From contig OZ316892.1 of NCBI GenBank assembly GCA_973895155.1, positions 15,066,001-15,130,000 on the forward strand: a stretch of DNA of 64,000 nucleotides, written 5' to 3'. How positions within the stretch are numbered: the stretch's first letter is position 1; every line of letters begins with the position of its first letter. Of the stretch, positions 1-10,931 are shown one piece after another. The position numbers were made by a program, and so were the translations under genes. The DNA comes from Marsupella aquatica (lineage: Eukaryota; Marchantiophyta). The notes under the pieces were generated by a model, which was not told where the DNA came from, ran no database searches, and saw only the letters and a list, made by a program, of their open reading frames with translations.

Positions 1-568
1 AGTTTCTCAATTAGTACAAAAGCACATTTTAAAACGCCACAGATTGTATGGATCCTTGAGAGAAGCAGATGATTTATGGAGACGAATTGACAATTCAACA
101 GGAAAGGAAAAGGGTAGGCCAATATGATTTCCAAAGAATTGGGAGGGGTTCGGTACTTTTTAGCAGAGACTTCTCAATCATGCGTTGGCAGACGACTAGA
201 TTCTTCTCCGCATTGGCATCTGGAACTTCCTCCATTGCGAGAAATCGACCGTCCCCTTCCTCCTCGTCTCGTCAGGTCTGCGTGCTCGTGGATTGAGAAA
301 GAAGATGTCAACCTAATTGCTGTCGAAGCATCATTCCAGCGTGACGCAGCAACAAGGTGCTCTCGGCTTCATTAGACAAACTCAGAGATCACGTTTAATT
401 TTCCTGAATTGCAGATTAGTGTGGATCAAACTGTTGCAAGTGGAGGATCCAACAAGCCACGTATCCGCAAAAGGGTTGGTCTTGTTCACCAAATTGAAGT
501 GGAGAACATGACAACCGAGTCGGAACGATACATGGAACTACTCTGATGACTGTGGATGTTGTAGTTCC
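1..568. other. Left edge, no gene assigned
   Basis: Short open frames on the plus strand (for example 124-375) show no recognisable family, and no consistent chain of splice sites was found. This is the 3' flank of the minus-strand STN1 gene and probably holds its 3' UTR and polyadenylation region. Nothing further can be supported. Confidence 0.4.
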
Positions 569-1999
569 CTAAATTGTGGGAGAAAATGGCAAATCATAGC
601 ACCGCAATGCAAGCTGCATGCACTGCATCCATTGCAGAACTTCAGCATTCGGATCCTTTTCCTCAACTGCAAACGGCCAAAAACCCTTAACTAGTTAGAC
701 TGGCGGGTAACAACAGGCAGCCCACGGGAAAGTCATCACAAATCATACAATTAAAAAGGCGTCAAAACTACAAAGCTGTCCATCTTTTTGAATATTTTTG
801 TGAATCGAAGGAAGACACGTTGGGATCCACCAACCTACGGAAGTAATCGTGACTTCAAGCTGACTACGAAAGCATGAAACCTTTCCCTGAACTCGCAATA
901 GACAGCCGAGTTGCACCTGTTTATTGCAAGAATACCTATATTAAGTCTTTGAATAAACCCAGAGACTGCAGCAAGAATACCTATATTAACAATCGGGCTG
1001 AAGACGATAACAGCACACAATTTGAGCTTTGCTAGAAAATGAAGCTTGATGTGTTGATTGGTAGCTTATCCAGATCGCTGAAATATCGGAGAACTGCTGC
1101 AACCCAGTCAAAACTACCTGACGAAGCGGGAATCACCTGATTGGCTTGCGCAACCGCAGTTCCTGCATGCAAGCCTCGCTCTGCTTCTTTTAAATGAGAC
1201 AAATATGCAGAATTATGGTGGTTTGTCCACAAAACGCAAGGGACACATCCGGTACCATCATCCACTACAAAATCAGTCTGACACACAGCTTCAGAATCGG
1301 AGTAATAAGGTACTAAGACTCACAAATCCAAACTTACAGAGAAATTCAAACAAATTGCTACATTACTCACTCTTCCAAAAAGAAATCGCACGGGAAGCAA
1401 CACTTAATCGCACAGGATATCACATACAAATCACTCCATACTCGAAGGATCACTCGTACGGAGAGTGTCATAACTCTGAGATACATCTACATTTAATTTT
1501 TTTCAATGGAGGGTTGATGGGAAACCAGCAGCGTAGGCACGCAGTGCCTAGTGTTGAGCACAACCAATTAAATTATACCCCCATAAGACAACGGAAGAAG
1601 GGATTTAACATACAGTGGAAGAGCAGATGAGATTCTTTCCGAGCCACAGTCACCACCACTCCCACGACTTCCACCTTTCTCACTGGTCGGCCCTTTCTCA
1701 GAAAATTGCCTGAAAGACCAAAAATTCTCTTCAGCGATACACTTCAAATGCCTCTCCTCATTGGCCAATTTTTTTAATTGTCGTTGAGTGATAAAGATCC
1801 CGAATCTACCCCAATGTGGAATGGTGGTCAATTATTGGTGAAAAAAACCTAAACCCTAAACCTGAGAGCGAGCTTCGAAAGCGAACAAACCTGGAGAGCG
1901 AGGATGTTGCTGGATGGATTGCAGGTCGAAGGCTATGAGGCGGACTAGAGTGCGGGAGAGGGGGTCCAACGCAGTTGTGGAAGGTGCACCGGGGCCCAT
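569..1999 (-). CDS. STN1: STN1-like CST complex subunit (OB-fold telomere-capping protein), five exons
   Basis: STN1 pairs with CTC1 and TEN1 in the CST complex, which protects telomeres and helps fill in the C-strand. Minus-strand exons by splice site and phase: 1999-1891 (ATG GGC; residues 1-36, LVRLIAFDLQSI), 1709-1614 (NFLRKGRPVRKVEVVG), 1264-1137 (DDGTGCVPCVLW), about 997-936 (NIGILAAVSGFI) and 666-569 (DPNAEVLQWMQC ... RCY, stop TAG). The order FLRKG-x-PV-x-x-VEVVG, DDGTGC-x-x-CVLW, IG-x-L-x-x-V-x-G-x-I and DPNAE-x-L-x-W matches short plant STN1 (about 160 aa; about 163 here), which lacks the C-terminal winged helices of animal STN1. Junctions 1-2 and 2-3 are in phase with GT/AG. Exon 4 is the weak point: reading it out of exon 3 and into exon 5 needs one nucleotide fewer, so the gene may carry a frameshift, an assembly indel or an exon I misplaced. 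Confidence 0.85.
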
Positions 2000-3198
2000 T
2001 TTATCGCCATGACCAGACTGCAAACACGGCCATGTATTCCTGAACAGCTTCTACCAAGTTAGAAACAAGAAAGCAAATACCAAACCAATATATCCTGTTT
2101 TGCCTTGAAACCAAAAGTCTACCCATCAGAGAATGGACGATCCAACTCTAGAGCATGCACCTCTCAAAGGTAGCTCACAAGCTGGGGTCGTACCGCGAGG
2201 GAGAGAGGGTTGGACCAGGGCTGAGGAGAAACCAGCACTCCCATCACTACACCCACACACCTTTCACAACCCTTGCATGTGGAGGGGGGATTGAATCTGG
2301 GACCTCTAGGTTCTAGGTTCATCCCCTGGGCAACTACATTAGTTGGTTTTCCCTCTTGACTAAACTAGTTGGATCTTTCAGTGGTTTGTGTGGCCTTTGA
2401 GCTTTTCCAGGTAGGGCTTGTGACTCTTTGTTTTTATTGGGTTTTACTTTTAGTACAAACCACCATTGGACATATACATAGGGGGGAAATGTCCAAGAAC
2501 TTTTCCACATTACATTCACTTTTCCACTCACTTTTCTCCTCTACCATGCCAGCTTGCTCCACTATTTGAGGCAGAAGTCTTTATTATAAGAGTTAATAGG
2601 TAATGTGTAGCTTTTGAAGGGCAGGTTGGCAGAAATAAAGAGCTCCTGTCAAGAAAAGAAAAGAAAAGAACATGTGTAACAAATAATATGTTCCTGTTAG
2701 GGATGGTAATTGCCCGATGACGAGGAGCTTTATTAGCCCCAAGCAAGGGCCTACTATAAGGTACATCTCGTATTTGGTTTTGCATAGCTGACAATAATCT
2801 GAGCTGAGCTATAAGTTTGGATAGGATTCCATTTCAAATTGATTACAACGATAGGATACAGATGTATAGAATATGTGCTTATGTATTTGTGAAAGATGAA
2901 TTTAATGTGAAAAAAACTTTCATTCTCTTTGGAATCACACCCTATTTCATAGATTTGGATGGAGATCTCATAAGCGCATATACCTCACAAAAATAGGGGT
3001 CAGTATGAATTTTTAGAGAGTCTACTGATCCTAACTCTATATTAATAATTGTGAATGATTAAATTACTGCTACCAGTGTTATTTGCAGAAAATCCAATTG
3101 GCAGCCTGAACCCAATAGTACAAGTAGACCACTCAATCATGTCCAACTAGCCCAATACCCGTGTGTTGCACAAAAAATGTCGTGACGGCCAAGATGTT
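2000..3198. other. Intergenic region, STN1 upstream side
   Basis: No gene was recognised. The proximal part should hold the STN1 promoter and 5' UTR. At about 2150-2215 two short motifs, one ending GAGAGAGGGTT and one reading GCATGCACCTCTC, also occur in a tandem array at 58.5 kb but in the opposite relative orientation. From 3130 the first header of the repeat array described next begins. The 83- and 88-codon frames at 2334-2794 look random. Confidence 0.4.
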
Positions 3199-4250
3199 GT
3201 GTCTGTTGAGCATTGACGACATTCGCAACGGCAAGCCCATGAACCATCCAATGCACAATAGTCGACACAGAGAGATACATGGTTCACCTCCACATGAGGC
3301 TATGTCCACGGGAACACACAAGAGCTTTACTGCACTCTAGGCTGACCGGCCATACCAAGCATCCACAGCACAAGCTTTCCTTATCTCTCAACTAGCTCCG
3401 TAACAATGAGCCTAAGTTCCACCAGGGTCTGGCATCAGCCCTGGCTATATGCACAACAGCACTACCGCTAACATTAGCTAAGTCCTAACCCGAGTTAGAC
3501 TAACTGTGGTTAGCTCATGAGTCACAAGACTATAGCAATATCTAACAGTGTCGGCCAAGAGGCTGTTGAGAAGAAAGATGATGTGTCGGCCAAGAGGTCA
3601 TTGAGAAGAAAGATGTCGTGTTGCCCAAGATGTCATTGAAAACAAAAGATGTCATCTCGGCCAAGATGTCAGTGAGAACAAAAGATATCGTGTCGGCCAA
3701 GAAGTCGGTGAGAACAAAAGATGTCGTGTCGGCCAAGAGGTTGTTGAGAAGAAAGATGTCATCTCGGCCAAGAGGTTGTGGAAGAAATAGAGGTCGTGTT
3801 GCCAATGATGTCGTAATGCGTTATGCCAAAGGTTTCGTTAAATATAACAATGTTGTTTAAGTACAAAATAGTTCAATACCCGTGCGTTGCACAAAAGATG
3901 TCGTGTCGCCCAAGATGTTGTTATGTGAAAGATGTCGTGAAGTAAAAAGATGTCGCTAAGAACAATGAAGTTGTTTTGCCAAAGGTGTCGTTATGTGAAA
4001 GATGTTGTCAAATAAAAGATGTTGCTAAGAAAAAAGAAGTCATTTTGCCAAACATGTCGTCAAGTAAAAAGTTGTCATCAAGTAAAAAATTGTTGTTAAC
4101 AAAAAAGAAGTCATTTTGCCAAAGATGTTGTTATGTGAAAGATGTCATGAATAAAAGATGTTGTTAAGTAGAAAGATGATGTGGTGCCAACTGGTTCGTT
4201 ATGTGAAAGATATTGTGAAGTAAAAAGATGTTGTCGGGTAAAGTGTGCCC
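3130..4250 (+). repeat. Composite tandem array with two headers, split by a solo LTR
   Basis: Two copies of a header reading CAATACCCGTG(C/T)GTTGCAC followed by A-rich sequence lie at 3153-3175 and 3873-3896. After the first header comes an array of about 33-bp units built on GTCGGCCAAGAGGTC...GAAAGATGTC (3548-3860). After the second comes a looser array built on TTATGTGAAAGATGTCGT (3890-4250). The solo LTR at 3204-3547 interrupts the first array. The same header-array-header-array order occurs inverted at 9390-8620. The 80-codon KDVVSAK-type frame at 3618-3860 is simply the array translated. Confidence 0.75.
3199..3552 (-). mobile_element. Solo LTR of the copia family, with 5-bp target duplication
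   Basis: A 344-bp LTR (3204-3547) runs from TGTTGAGCAT to ATATCTAACA and is flanked by a perfect 5-bp duplication GTGTC (3199-3203 and 3548-3552). It has the same length and orientation as the LTR at 28613-28956, with scattered substitutions. There is no internal element sequence on either side, so LTR-LTR recombination after insertion is the simple explanation. Confidence 0.93.
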
Positions 4251-5400
4251 CTTGTCCGACACCTTGCCATTAACGCCAGTGCCATGATCTTTACTATGTC
4301 TTTAGACCTTACAATTTTCTATTTTTTGGCAGTGAAAATGGCAAAAAAATGAATATAAAAAATCATCCTAAACATTGGGAGAATAATTTTTTATTTGATT
4401 AGTGTTATGTCCCTTATTGACTGAAATAGTATCTAAAATTTAACTCCTGCCAATATTACACTAAACTATCACCGAGTCCAGGCAAGGGCAAGACCAAGTC
4501 CAGGCAAGGGCAAGGGCAAGGATCAGGTCATCGAGGCAGGGTTTTAGGGTTGAGTGGGGGAGTGCAAGGAGGGAGAGTCGGGGAAAAGGGGAGAGCTGGG
4601 TTAGTGAGGCAAGAGGGCAAGAGGGCAAGAGGCAGGTGAGAGCGGGATGGGGAGGCGGGAGGGGCACGAGGGAGTCGGGAGGAGGGGCTGCGAGGTGGGG
4701 AGGAAAAAGGGGGGCCTGGGAGGCAGAGGGGGGAGCCAGCCAGCCATGCTTCATGGCCAGCCCTGCCCCAAGCCAGCCAGCCAGCCAGCATCGGCGGCCG
4801 CGAGCTGGGCAAGGCTGGCCGCCAGGGGGGATCACGAGTTGCAGCGGCACTGCAATCCAAGTGATGGCTTGAGTTTCCACTTGAGTTTTTGTTTTGTCTT
4901 ATTGGTTCAATTTTTTCCGGTTTTGATTCTTTTCACCCAAAACAGCCCGGCAATTTTGAAAGACGACCATGGTATAAATTGGTGTCATAGTGTATTATAG
5001 TTTTTGATAATTATCACAAAAACTATGGAAGATAAATAGTACATTTTTGACTTGCATTGAAAACAACATCTTGTTCTCACTTATGCATTGATGTAAAGTA
5101 GAGGGATCTCCATTGATCCTTGTGCTTGCATGGGCTTATTTACTAATCATTTCCCTTTTTTGTTATCTCATTTCAGTGTTTCCTTGTTGAAGAGTGTTCG
5201 TTCCCCTTTCATTCACACTAAACTTTATTATCTTTTATTTATTCCTTCTTCTTTTGCTGGAATCTTTTTTTGGACACTCTATATTTGAATGACAACCACG
5301 GTATAAAAGGGCATAGCCTTGTATTATAGTTTAGGATTTAATCCACAGTGCTACATGTCAACTAATGTTTTTCCATAAATTTTCTTTAGTAGTGAATCAT
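4251..5400. repeat. Purine-rich low-complexity block and AT-rich flanks
   Basis: About 4480-4740 is strongly G/A-biased on the plus strand, made of degenerate GGCAAG and GGGAGG words, followed by GCCAGCCAGCCAGCC near 4775. Overlapping open frames on both strands (up to 139 codons) follow from the biased composition. The flanking AT-rich DNA contains a diverged duplicated phrase GGTATAAA...GTATTATAGTTT near 4970 and 5300. No gene is supported. Confidence 0.5.
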
Positions 5401-7300
5401 TATCTTAATTAAACACTGAATTTGATTACAGACTCCCATGACACGTCCATTCCAAAATTCCTGGCCAATGGTTGTGCCACATTAGTGATTTCTGTCACAA
5501 ACACAATCAATGATAGTTGGGGCAACAAACAAACACGACCTTTGTTGTTTGTCACGTCGCCCAACAAAGCAGTTAGACCCAAGAATGGTAAAAACTTAAG
5601 AAAATGAAAAATATTATGCCTAATAACAAAGAGTTGGGGCAAAACAATAACTTTTGTAGACAGTTTGACTATTTGAGTAATAGTAAATCATTTCTTAATA
5701 TTTAATTTGTGTACTTCAGCAACAACAACTAACTCCTTAAATCTGATTGATTGATGCATTCAATTGATCCTTGGCTAACAAAGAGGTTGGTGGAAGGTTA
5801 CAAGAAAATATGCATGGTTGTCAAATTTTTTAGATAAACTAATCTTACTTATAAATCTGCAACTACAAGCTAGAGTTGGGGCCTAGGCTTCTAGAGTGAA
5901 GCCTCTAGACAGTAACTCTATGGCTCATCATGATATCTATGATGTATGTCATGTCAAATGATAATTATGACTGTTTTTTGTTATGATTTCTATTTATATT
6001 AAAAACTTATTTCTATGGCCTCACCATAAATAAATATGTGCATAAGTGGGATGTAGGATAGAAATTCTAGGGATGTGCATAGAAAACAGTATTATCTTAT
6101 GTTATGTATGATTATTAAAATTATGATATGCATGATATTTTTTTTATCATTTCATTAACCTTAAAAATATGTGAATAAGGAATATATTTTGGTGACATTT
6201 TTATTGTCCTCCCCTATTCACTTTCAAAGAACAGGTAGTTGGGGCTAGTGAGATCAAATATTGATACTTAACAGTGGCCCTCTGCACTTTATATTGATGG
6301 TACTTTAAATTAGTTAGTAGTTATCTTTGGGATTTCATGATGTTGTTTTTGTGCTACCCGGGTATGTTGGCATCCTGAGATGCATCAACAGAGTTTTGTA
6401 GCCATAAGTTTGTTGTCTCAAGCCTATTTGGGCTGAGATTTTTAGCATTGCTATTTAGCTCAGGGAGCTGCTTACTAATAAATGTGAAGAAAATAGATGT
6501 CCCAGAACTTTTGATGACCCTTTCAAACCAGTTAGATGAACTAGGTTGACGAGAAACAAAAAAGAAAACAATGACTTAGGATTTGGGGATGAAAAATGAA
6601 AAAAAAACAGATGGAAGATTAAGGTGGCAAGGAACAGGAAAGATATCTGAGGTTGCCAGTTTTTGTTAAGTTGATTTTGCTGAGCTTTAGCCACCAATTA
6701 GTTTCCACTTTTGTTGAGCATTACTTTAGGAGTTTATCCACTAATTATTGAACTTTGGTATGTTCATTAATTGAATGGATTGAAGTCTAGTAGTGAGACC
6801 CCGTGGTAGGGTGATTTGTATGAAAAATCCAGCAAGGGGGGGGGGGGGGGTTGCGGCAGCAGTGGAAATACAAGGGCGGGAACCATTCACCTAATCTTCA
6901 TGGGTTGCAATTTATATTATAAGGATTTGGAAGGGTTACTTATTCTACTCCTTTGGGCACCTTGTTGGTATTGTCAAAGCATCATCCCACCCACCCAACC
7001 CTCAAAATAAAAATGATTAGGCAACCACAATTCCCGGAAATCAGTGATTTCTTCTTGTTTTTTTGTGAGGGAGTTGTTCAAAGTGGCAAATGCCTCAAAG
7101 ATCTCCAAGGTAGAATATGTCAGACCCCACCTAATACTGACTTATGAATTTAGGTAGTGTTATTTGTTCCCTTAGTTTTTCTTTGATCACTTCACTTACT
7201 AGCTAGGAGCTATAGGAGAGGAGAGTGTTTAGCTAATTAAGAATTCACTTGCAACCACAATTACTATTGTAGTATCATCCGGGCTTGTGTAAAAAAATGA
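5401..7300 (-). repeat. Inverted copy of the 21.6-24.0 kb dispersed repeat
   Basis: The segment begins with a dispersed core at about 5424-5475 (CCAAAATTCCTGG context). At 6480-7280, read in reverse, it matches the direct copies at 22.0-23.0 and 23.3-24.0 kb: the phrase around GGCAAATG(C/T)CTCAAAG, the stretch with GATTTGGGGATGAAAAATGAA, and the CCACTTTTGTTGAGCATTA region all recur in order. A 15-G run sits at 6836-6850. Similarity is visible but diverged, with an unmatched middle at about 5640-6400. Confidence 0.6.
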
Positions 7301-8619
7301 AATTATTGACATTTTGTACCTGTCTAGAAATGCTTATGAAACATAGAAATAAGTTTGTGATTCAATTTTAAGAATGTTATGGACATCCTGATGTAAACAC
7401 TGACTTTGCAATGTAATGTTTATTTTTAAAATGAAAAAAGTAGCAAAAACTGGAGAATATGGATTGGGATATGGATTAGTTCTTGGCAAGTATTTAAAGC
7501 ATATATAAGTACGGGGCACACAAACTAATTCATTGTTGAGCTGAACTTGCACGCAAACTGAAGTTGTTCCATGAAACATTGCAACCGACATGGACCACTT
7601 TGAACCATTACTTTTTACTCAAGTAACACTTCCCTTTGTATACATGCTCCTGTGGGTATCAGTTGTGTTTGGTCTCTTGGAGAGTTGGAGCCCATTTCTC
7701 TGTTAAACTGCTGCATTTTTGGCCTTGAACATTTTAGTTTCCGTGAATCCGTGCATTTTTTCTTTCCTGGGCATATCCATATCCTAATTGTTTTTAAAGT
7801 GCGAACATGGTCCACCAGCTGTCATTAACCCCTATAATATGCCACTTTTTAGAATGGTCGTCATTCAAATTTGCAGGGCACAAAAATTTAAAAATCTGGT
7901 CAAAGATAAGTAATAAAGCCAAAGTGTGAATTGAGTTTAGTGTGGCTCACAAAAAGTTGCACCAATGTCCAATACACGCAAGAATAATCACACGATACAC
8001 CCCAAAAAAGAGAGACTTTAACACAAGGATCAATGCACGAGTATCAAGGAGGATACTCCCTCCATGATCCATGCAAATAAATATTGTACATATTCAATAT
8101 TGTGTTCAATAAAAAACTGTTCTCCCAATATTTGTGGTGATTTTTATTGTCATTTTCAATGCCAAAAAACAAAAGTAATAAGACCCAAAGACATAGTGAA
8201 GAGCATGGCACAAGTGTTGATGGCAAGGTGTAGGGCGAGGGGCACACTTGCAATGTAGGGGCGGCAAACGAGTGGAGTGATGGCGAATGAGAAAAAGAGA
8301 AGACCCAAAAAATAGGGAAATGGGGAAAAGGGGGGAGTTTAAGGTTTAAAAGGAACATAAGAGAAAAAAGGGGAATTAAAAAAAAAAGCCTCTCATTTTG
8401 TTATACTTTTGTGGTTGTCATAGCCTTTTGTGTGACATCTTTTATTCAAGATTTTTTTTGTGCAAAGAGAAAAAAGAAAAAAAGAAAAAAGAACTTTTGT
8501 GGTTGCCTTAGCCAGTATTCTGCACATCTTTCATTCAACAAAAGTTTTTGTGCATAATATTATCTAACATTTTATTTATTTATTCAACTATATTTTTTGC
8601 ACCATGATCTATTTCTCAG
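7301..8619. other. AT-rich intergenic DNA without a recognised gene
   Basis: Only short random-looking frames are present (for example 7334-7591 and 8044-8358, minus). Poly-A/T tracts occur around 8370-8480. No splice-site chain, RNA gene or terminal repeat was recognised. Confidence 0.4.
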
Positions 8620-9390
8620 CAACATCTTTTATGCAACATTTAGGGATTGAAAGGATACTGACAGAATGGTCATCTTTGCTAAACCCCTAAACCCTAAAAG
8701 CCTAAATTTGAAACTGATAATATAACATTGTGCCAATTGATAGAGTGGTTGCCATTCCAATACAGGAGCATTTTGGGTAAAAAAATGATTTTGGGTAAAA
8801 AAATGAAACAAAGAAAAAGACTCGCTCATTCTCTCCTTGACTTTGTACTTCATAACATCTTTCACATAACGACAACTTAGGTGAAACAACACCTTTTTTC
8901 TTATAACTTCTTTTATTTCACGATATCTTTGGCTAAATGACACCTTTTTCTTAACAATGTCTTTTGTGCAACGCATGGGTATTTTCCCTCAACGATGTCT
9001 TTGTCGACATGACATCTTTTCTCTCAATGACGTCTTGCCGACACAACTTTTTTTCTCAACAACCTCTTGGCCGACACGATATCTTTTCTCTCCATGATCT
9101 CTTGGCCGACATGACATCTTTTATCTCAACGACCTCTTGGCCGACACGACATCTGTTTTTCTTAAACCACAATTGCCCTTCAAAACTACGGGTTACCCGT
9201 AGTTACCATTAAAAGAAGATTTTTCCTGAAATTGTGGAGCAAACTGGCATGCTAGAGGAGAAGAGTGATTGAAATGTGAAAAAAGGGAGAGGTCTTGGAC
9301 ACTTCCCCTTATATAGGGCAAGTTGTGGTTTAACGACATCTTGGTAGACACGACTTCTTTGTGCAACGCATGGGTATTGAGCTAATTTTC
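8620..9390 (-). repeat. Inverted copy of the header-plus-array repeat
   Basis: Read on the minus strand from 9380, this is header (9380-9358), array of GTCGGCCAAGAGGTC-type units, second header (8986-8961), then the TTATGTGAAAGATGTCGT-type array. This is the same order as at 3130-4250, giving two inverted copies about 4.4 kb apart. The first array is interrupted at 9162-9333 by the small TIR element listed separately. A short telo-box-like CCCTAAACCCTAAA lies near 8680. Confidence 0.75.
9162..9333. mobile_element. Small TIR element (MITE) of about 172 bp inside the array
   Basis: The insert begins TTAAACCACAATTGCCCT and ends AGGGCAAGTTGTGGTTTAA, which are inverted repeats of each other over about 18 bp with one indel. 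Array sequence resumes on both sides. The junction TTAA at each end makes the target duplication ambiguous between TA, TTA-like and TTAA. Near the left end, 9184-9204 is a perfect palindrome with 10-bp arms (AACTACGGGT). The insert has no coding capacity. Confidence 0.7.
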
Positions 9391-10931
9391 TTTATATAAA
9401 AGAATCACAAGTGCTCACTTTCCAGCTCCAGACGCAGTACCACGTATCCAATCATGATGATGACCAAAATAATGTAAAGCCCTTGGGCGCAATAATTATT
9501 GTAAGTCACTTGTAGTCATTCTCTGTCCTGCAATTGTTCTCTGTCCTACATTGTCTGCCCGGGCTCATCAGAGTATATGAAACGGCTGTCAAGAGAGGAA
9601 TTCGGATAGATCTCAGAACAGGATTGCATTCAGGAAACAGGATTGCCCTCATGGTTCCGTTGTGATTCCACATGATTTCATACAAACTGTGGAATGACAG
9701 ATTTCCTTCCATTACTGTAAAGTGACAACAGTAGGTCCAATCCCCTTCTTGATTTAGGCACATTCGAGCCCAAATATTATTTCGCACGAACACCTGCATT
9801 CTAGCAAATTCAACATCAAAGAAGGAGTTTGAAGACCACTCAGCAGCAAATCAGGTCATTCTGTGATGTTATGCCTGTCATCGAAACTAGCATCCCGACC
9901 ATGTTTGGCCTCTGAACAGGCAACTAGCTGCTTAACTCATCTTTCAGTCTCGACAGCAAAAATTTCATCGCCAGACGGGACCAAATTTTTTCACCTTCGA
10001 GCAAAGACGTTGTTGTGGTCTTTGAATCAATTGAAAACGGTGCAAGAAAAGACAATACAAATCACCATTTCACGGGTAGTCATAAGCTCAATTATTGAAT
10101 CATTGTAATCATAAAGGGGACACAAGGGCTAACATCAAACTACCTCAGTTACCGACAGAAAAACAATTCAACGTACCCATATTAGGGCCTGGATTAATGA
10201 ATGGATTAATGAATGAATTGAAAGCTCACGCGGGACCCAACTGGGCAATGGCCATGGGATCACCACTGAACAAAACTTCCGAGTCAAGGTCAAAGTCAAA
10301 CACCAAAGAAAGTCAGAAGCAGGAACAAGAGACGTATGAGCAAGCAGATCTACTTCCCGGATTGCTACCGAAGGCACTCAGCAGCTGAGTTCTGATCTAG
10401 TATGACATCCATGCGCTAGCATATTTTTCTACCTCATAAAAGAGATGTACTGATCCAGACGTGGCATGTGGTGAAAGCTACGTCTAAACAGGAAGTGGCT
10501 CTCATCATCTACACGTTGTGCATAGCAGTGTCTTCACAAGAGCGCTGACAAGGGTGTTCCTCCGTTTGTCCCTTCCAACAAGACAGATGCCAGCACCACA
10601 TCTAAAACAGCTTAAGACTTGGCGAGCTGCCCCTGGCCGTTCGTGCTGCAGGATAAGCAGCAGGCTCAACTACCTAAAAGTACTACCTAATGGCGCAAAC
10701 ATATTCTTCGAGCCGTTTATGAGATATCGGCAACCTTGCCTCTGAGTTGCCAGGTTGAGGAAGGCCTTGATAGCCAAAAATTAGATTCAAGATCACAGCA
10801 GCAGACCAGGAATTTAATTTATACCCAGAACAAATCAGCCTAATGCATCTGATCAGAATCTAACCAGAGGATTATTTCCTAGATTTTCGAAGCTTGAAAG
10901 CTACCTCTTGCTTGTCAAGATTCCTAGTTCC
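9391..10931. other. Downstream region of the DUF616 gene, unassigned frames
   Basis: This is the 3' flank of the minus-strand gene ending at 10932. A 97-codon minus frame at 9506-9799 and plus frames at 9863-10108 and 10095-10388 have no recognised motif and were not annotated as genes. The duplicated phrase TTCTCTGTCCT near 9518-9545 makes the 9506 frame end in a small internal repeat. Confidence 0.4.

Noticed and set aside
1568-1831. 87-codon minus ORF near the left edge
   Set aside because: Overlaps STN1 exon 2 in a different frame; the family motif FLRKGRPV is in the other frame.
3618-3860. Repetitive KDVVSAK-type protein
   Set aside because: It is the tandem DNA array translated; the inverted copy of the array keeps the DNA words but not a protein frame.
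4461-4880. 139-codon minus-strand ORF
   Set aside because: Same reason: a purine-rich low-complexity tract opens several frames at once.
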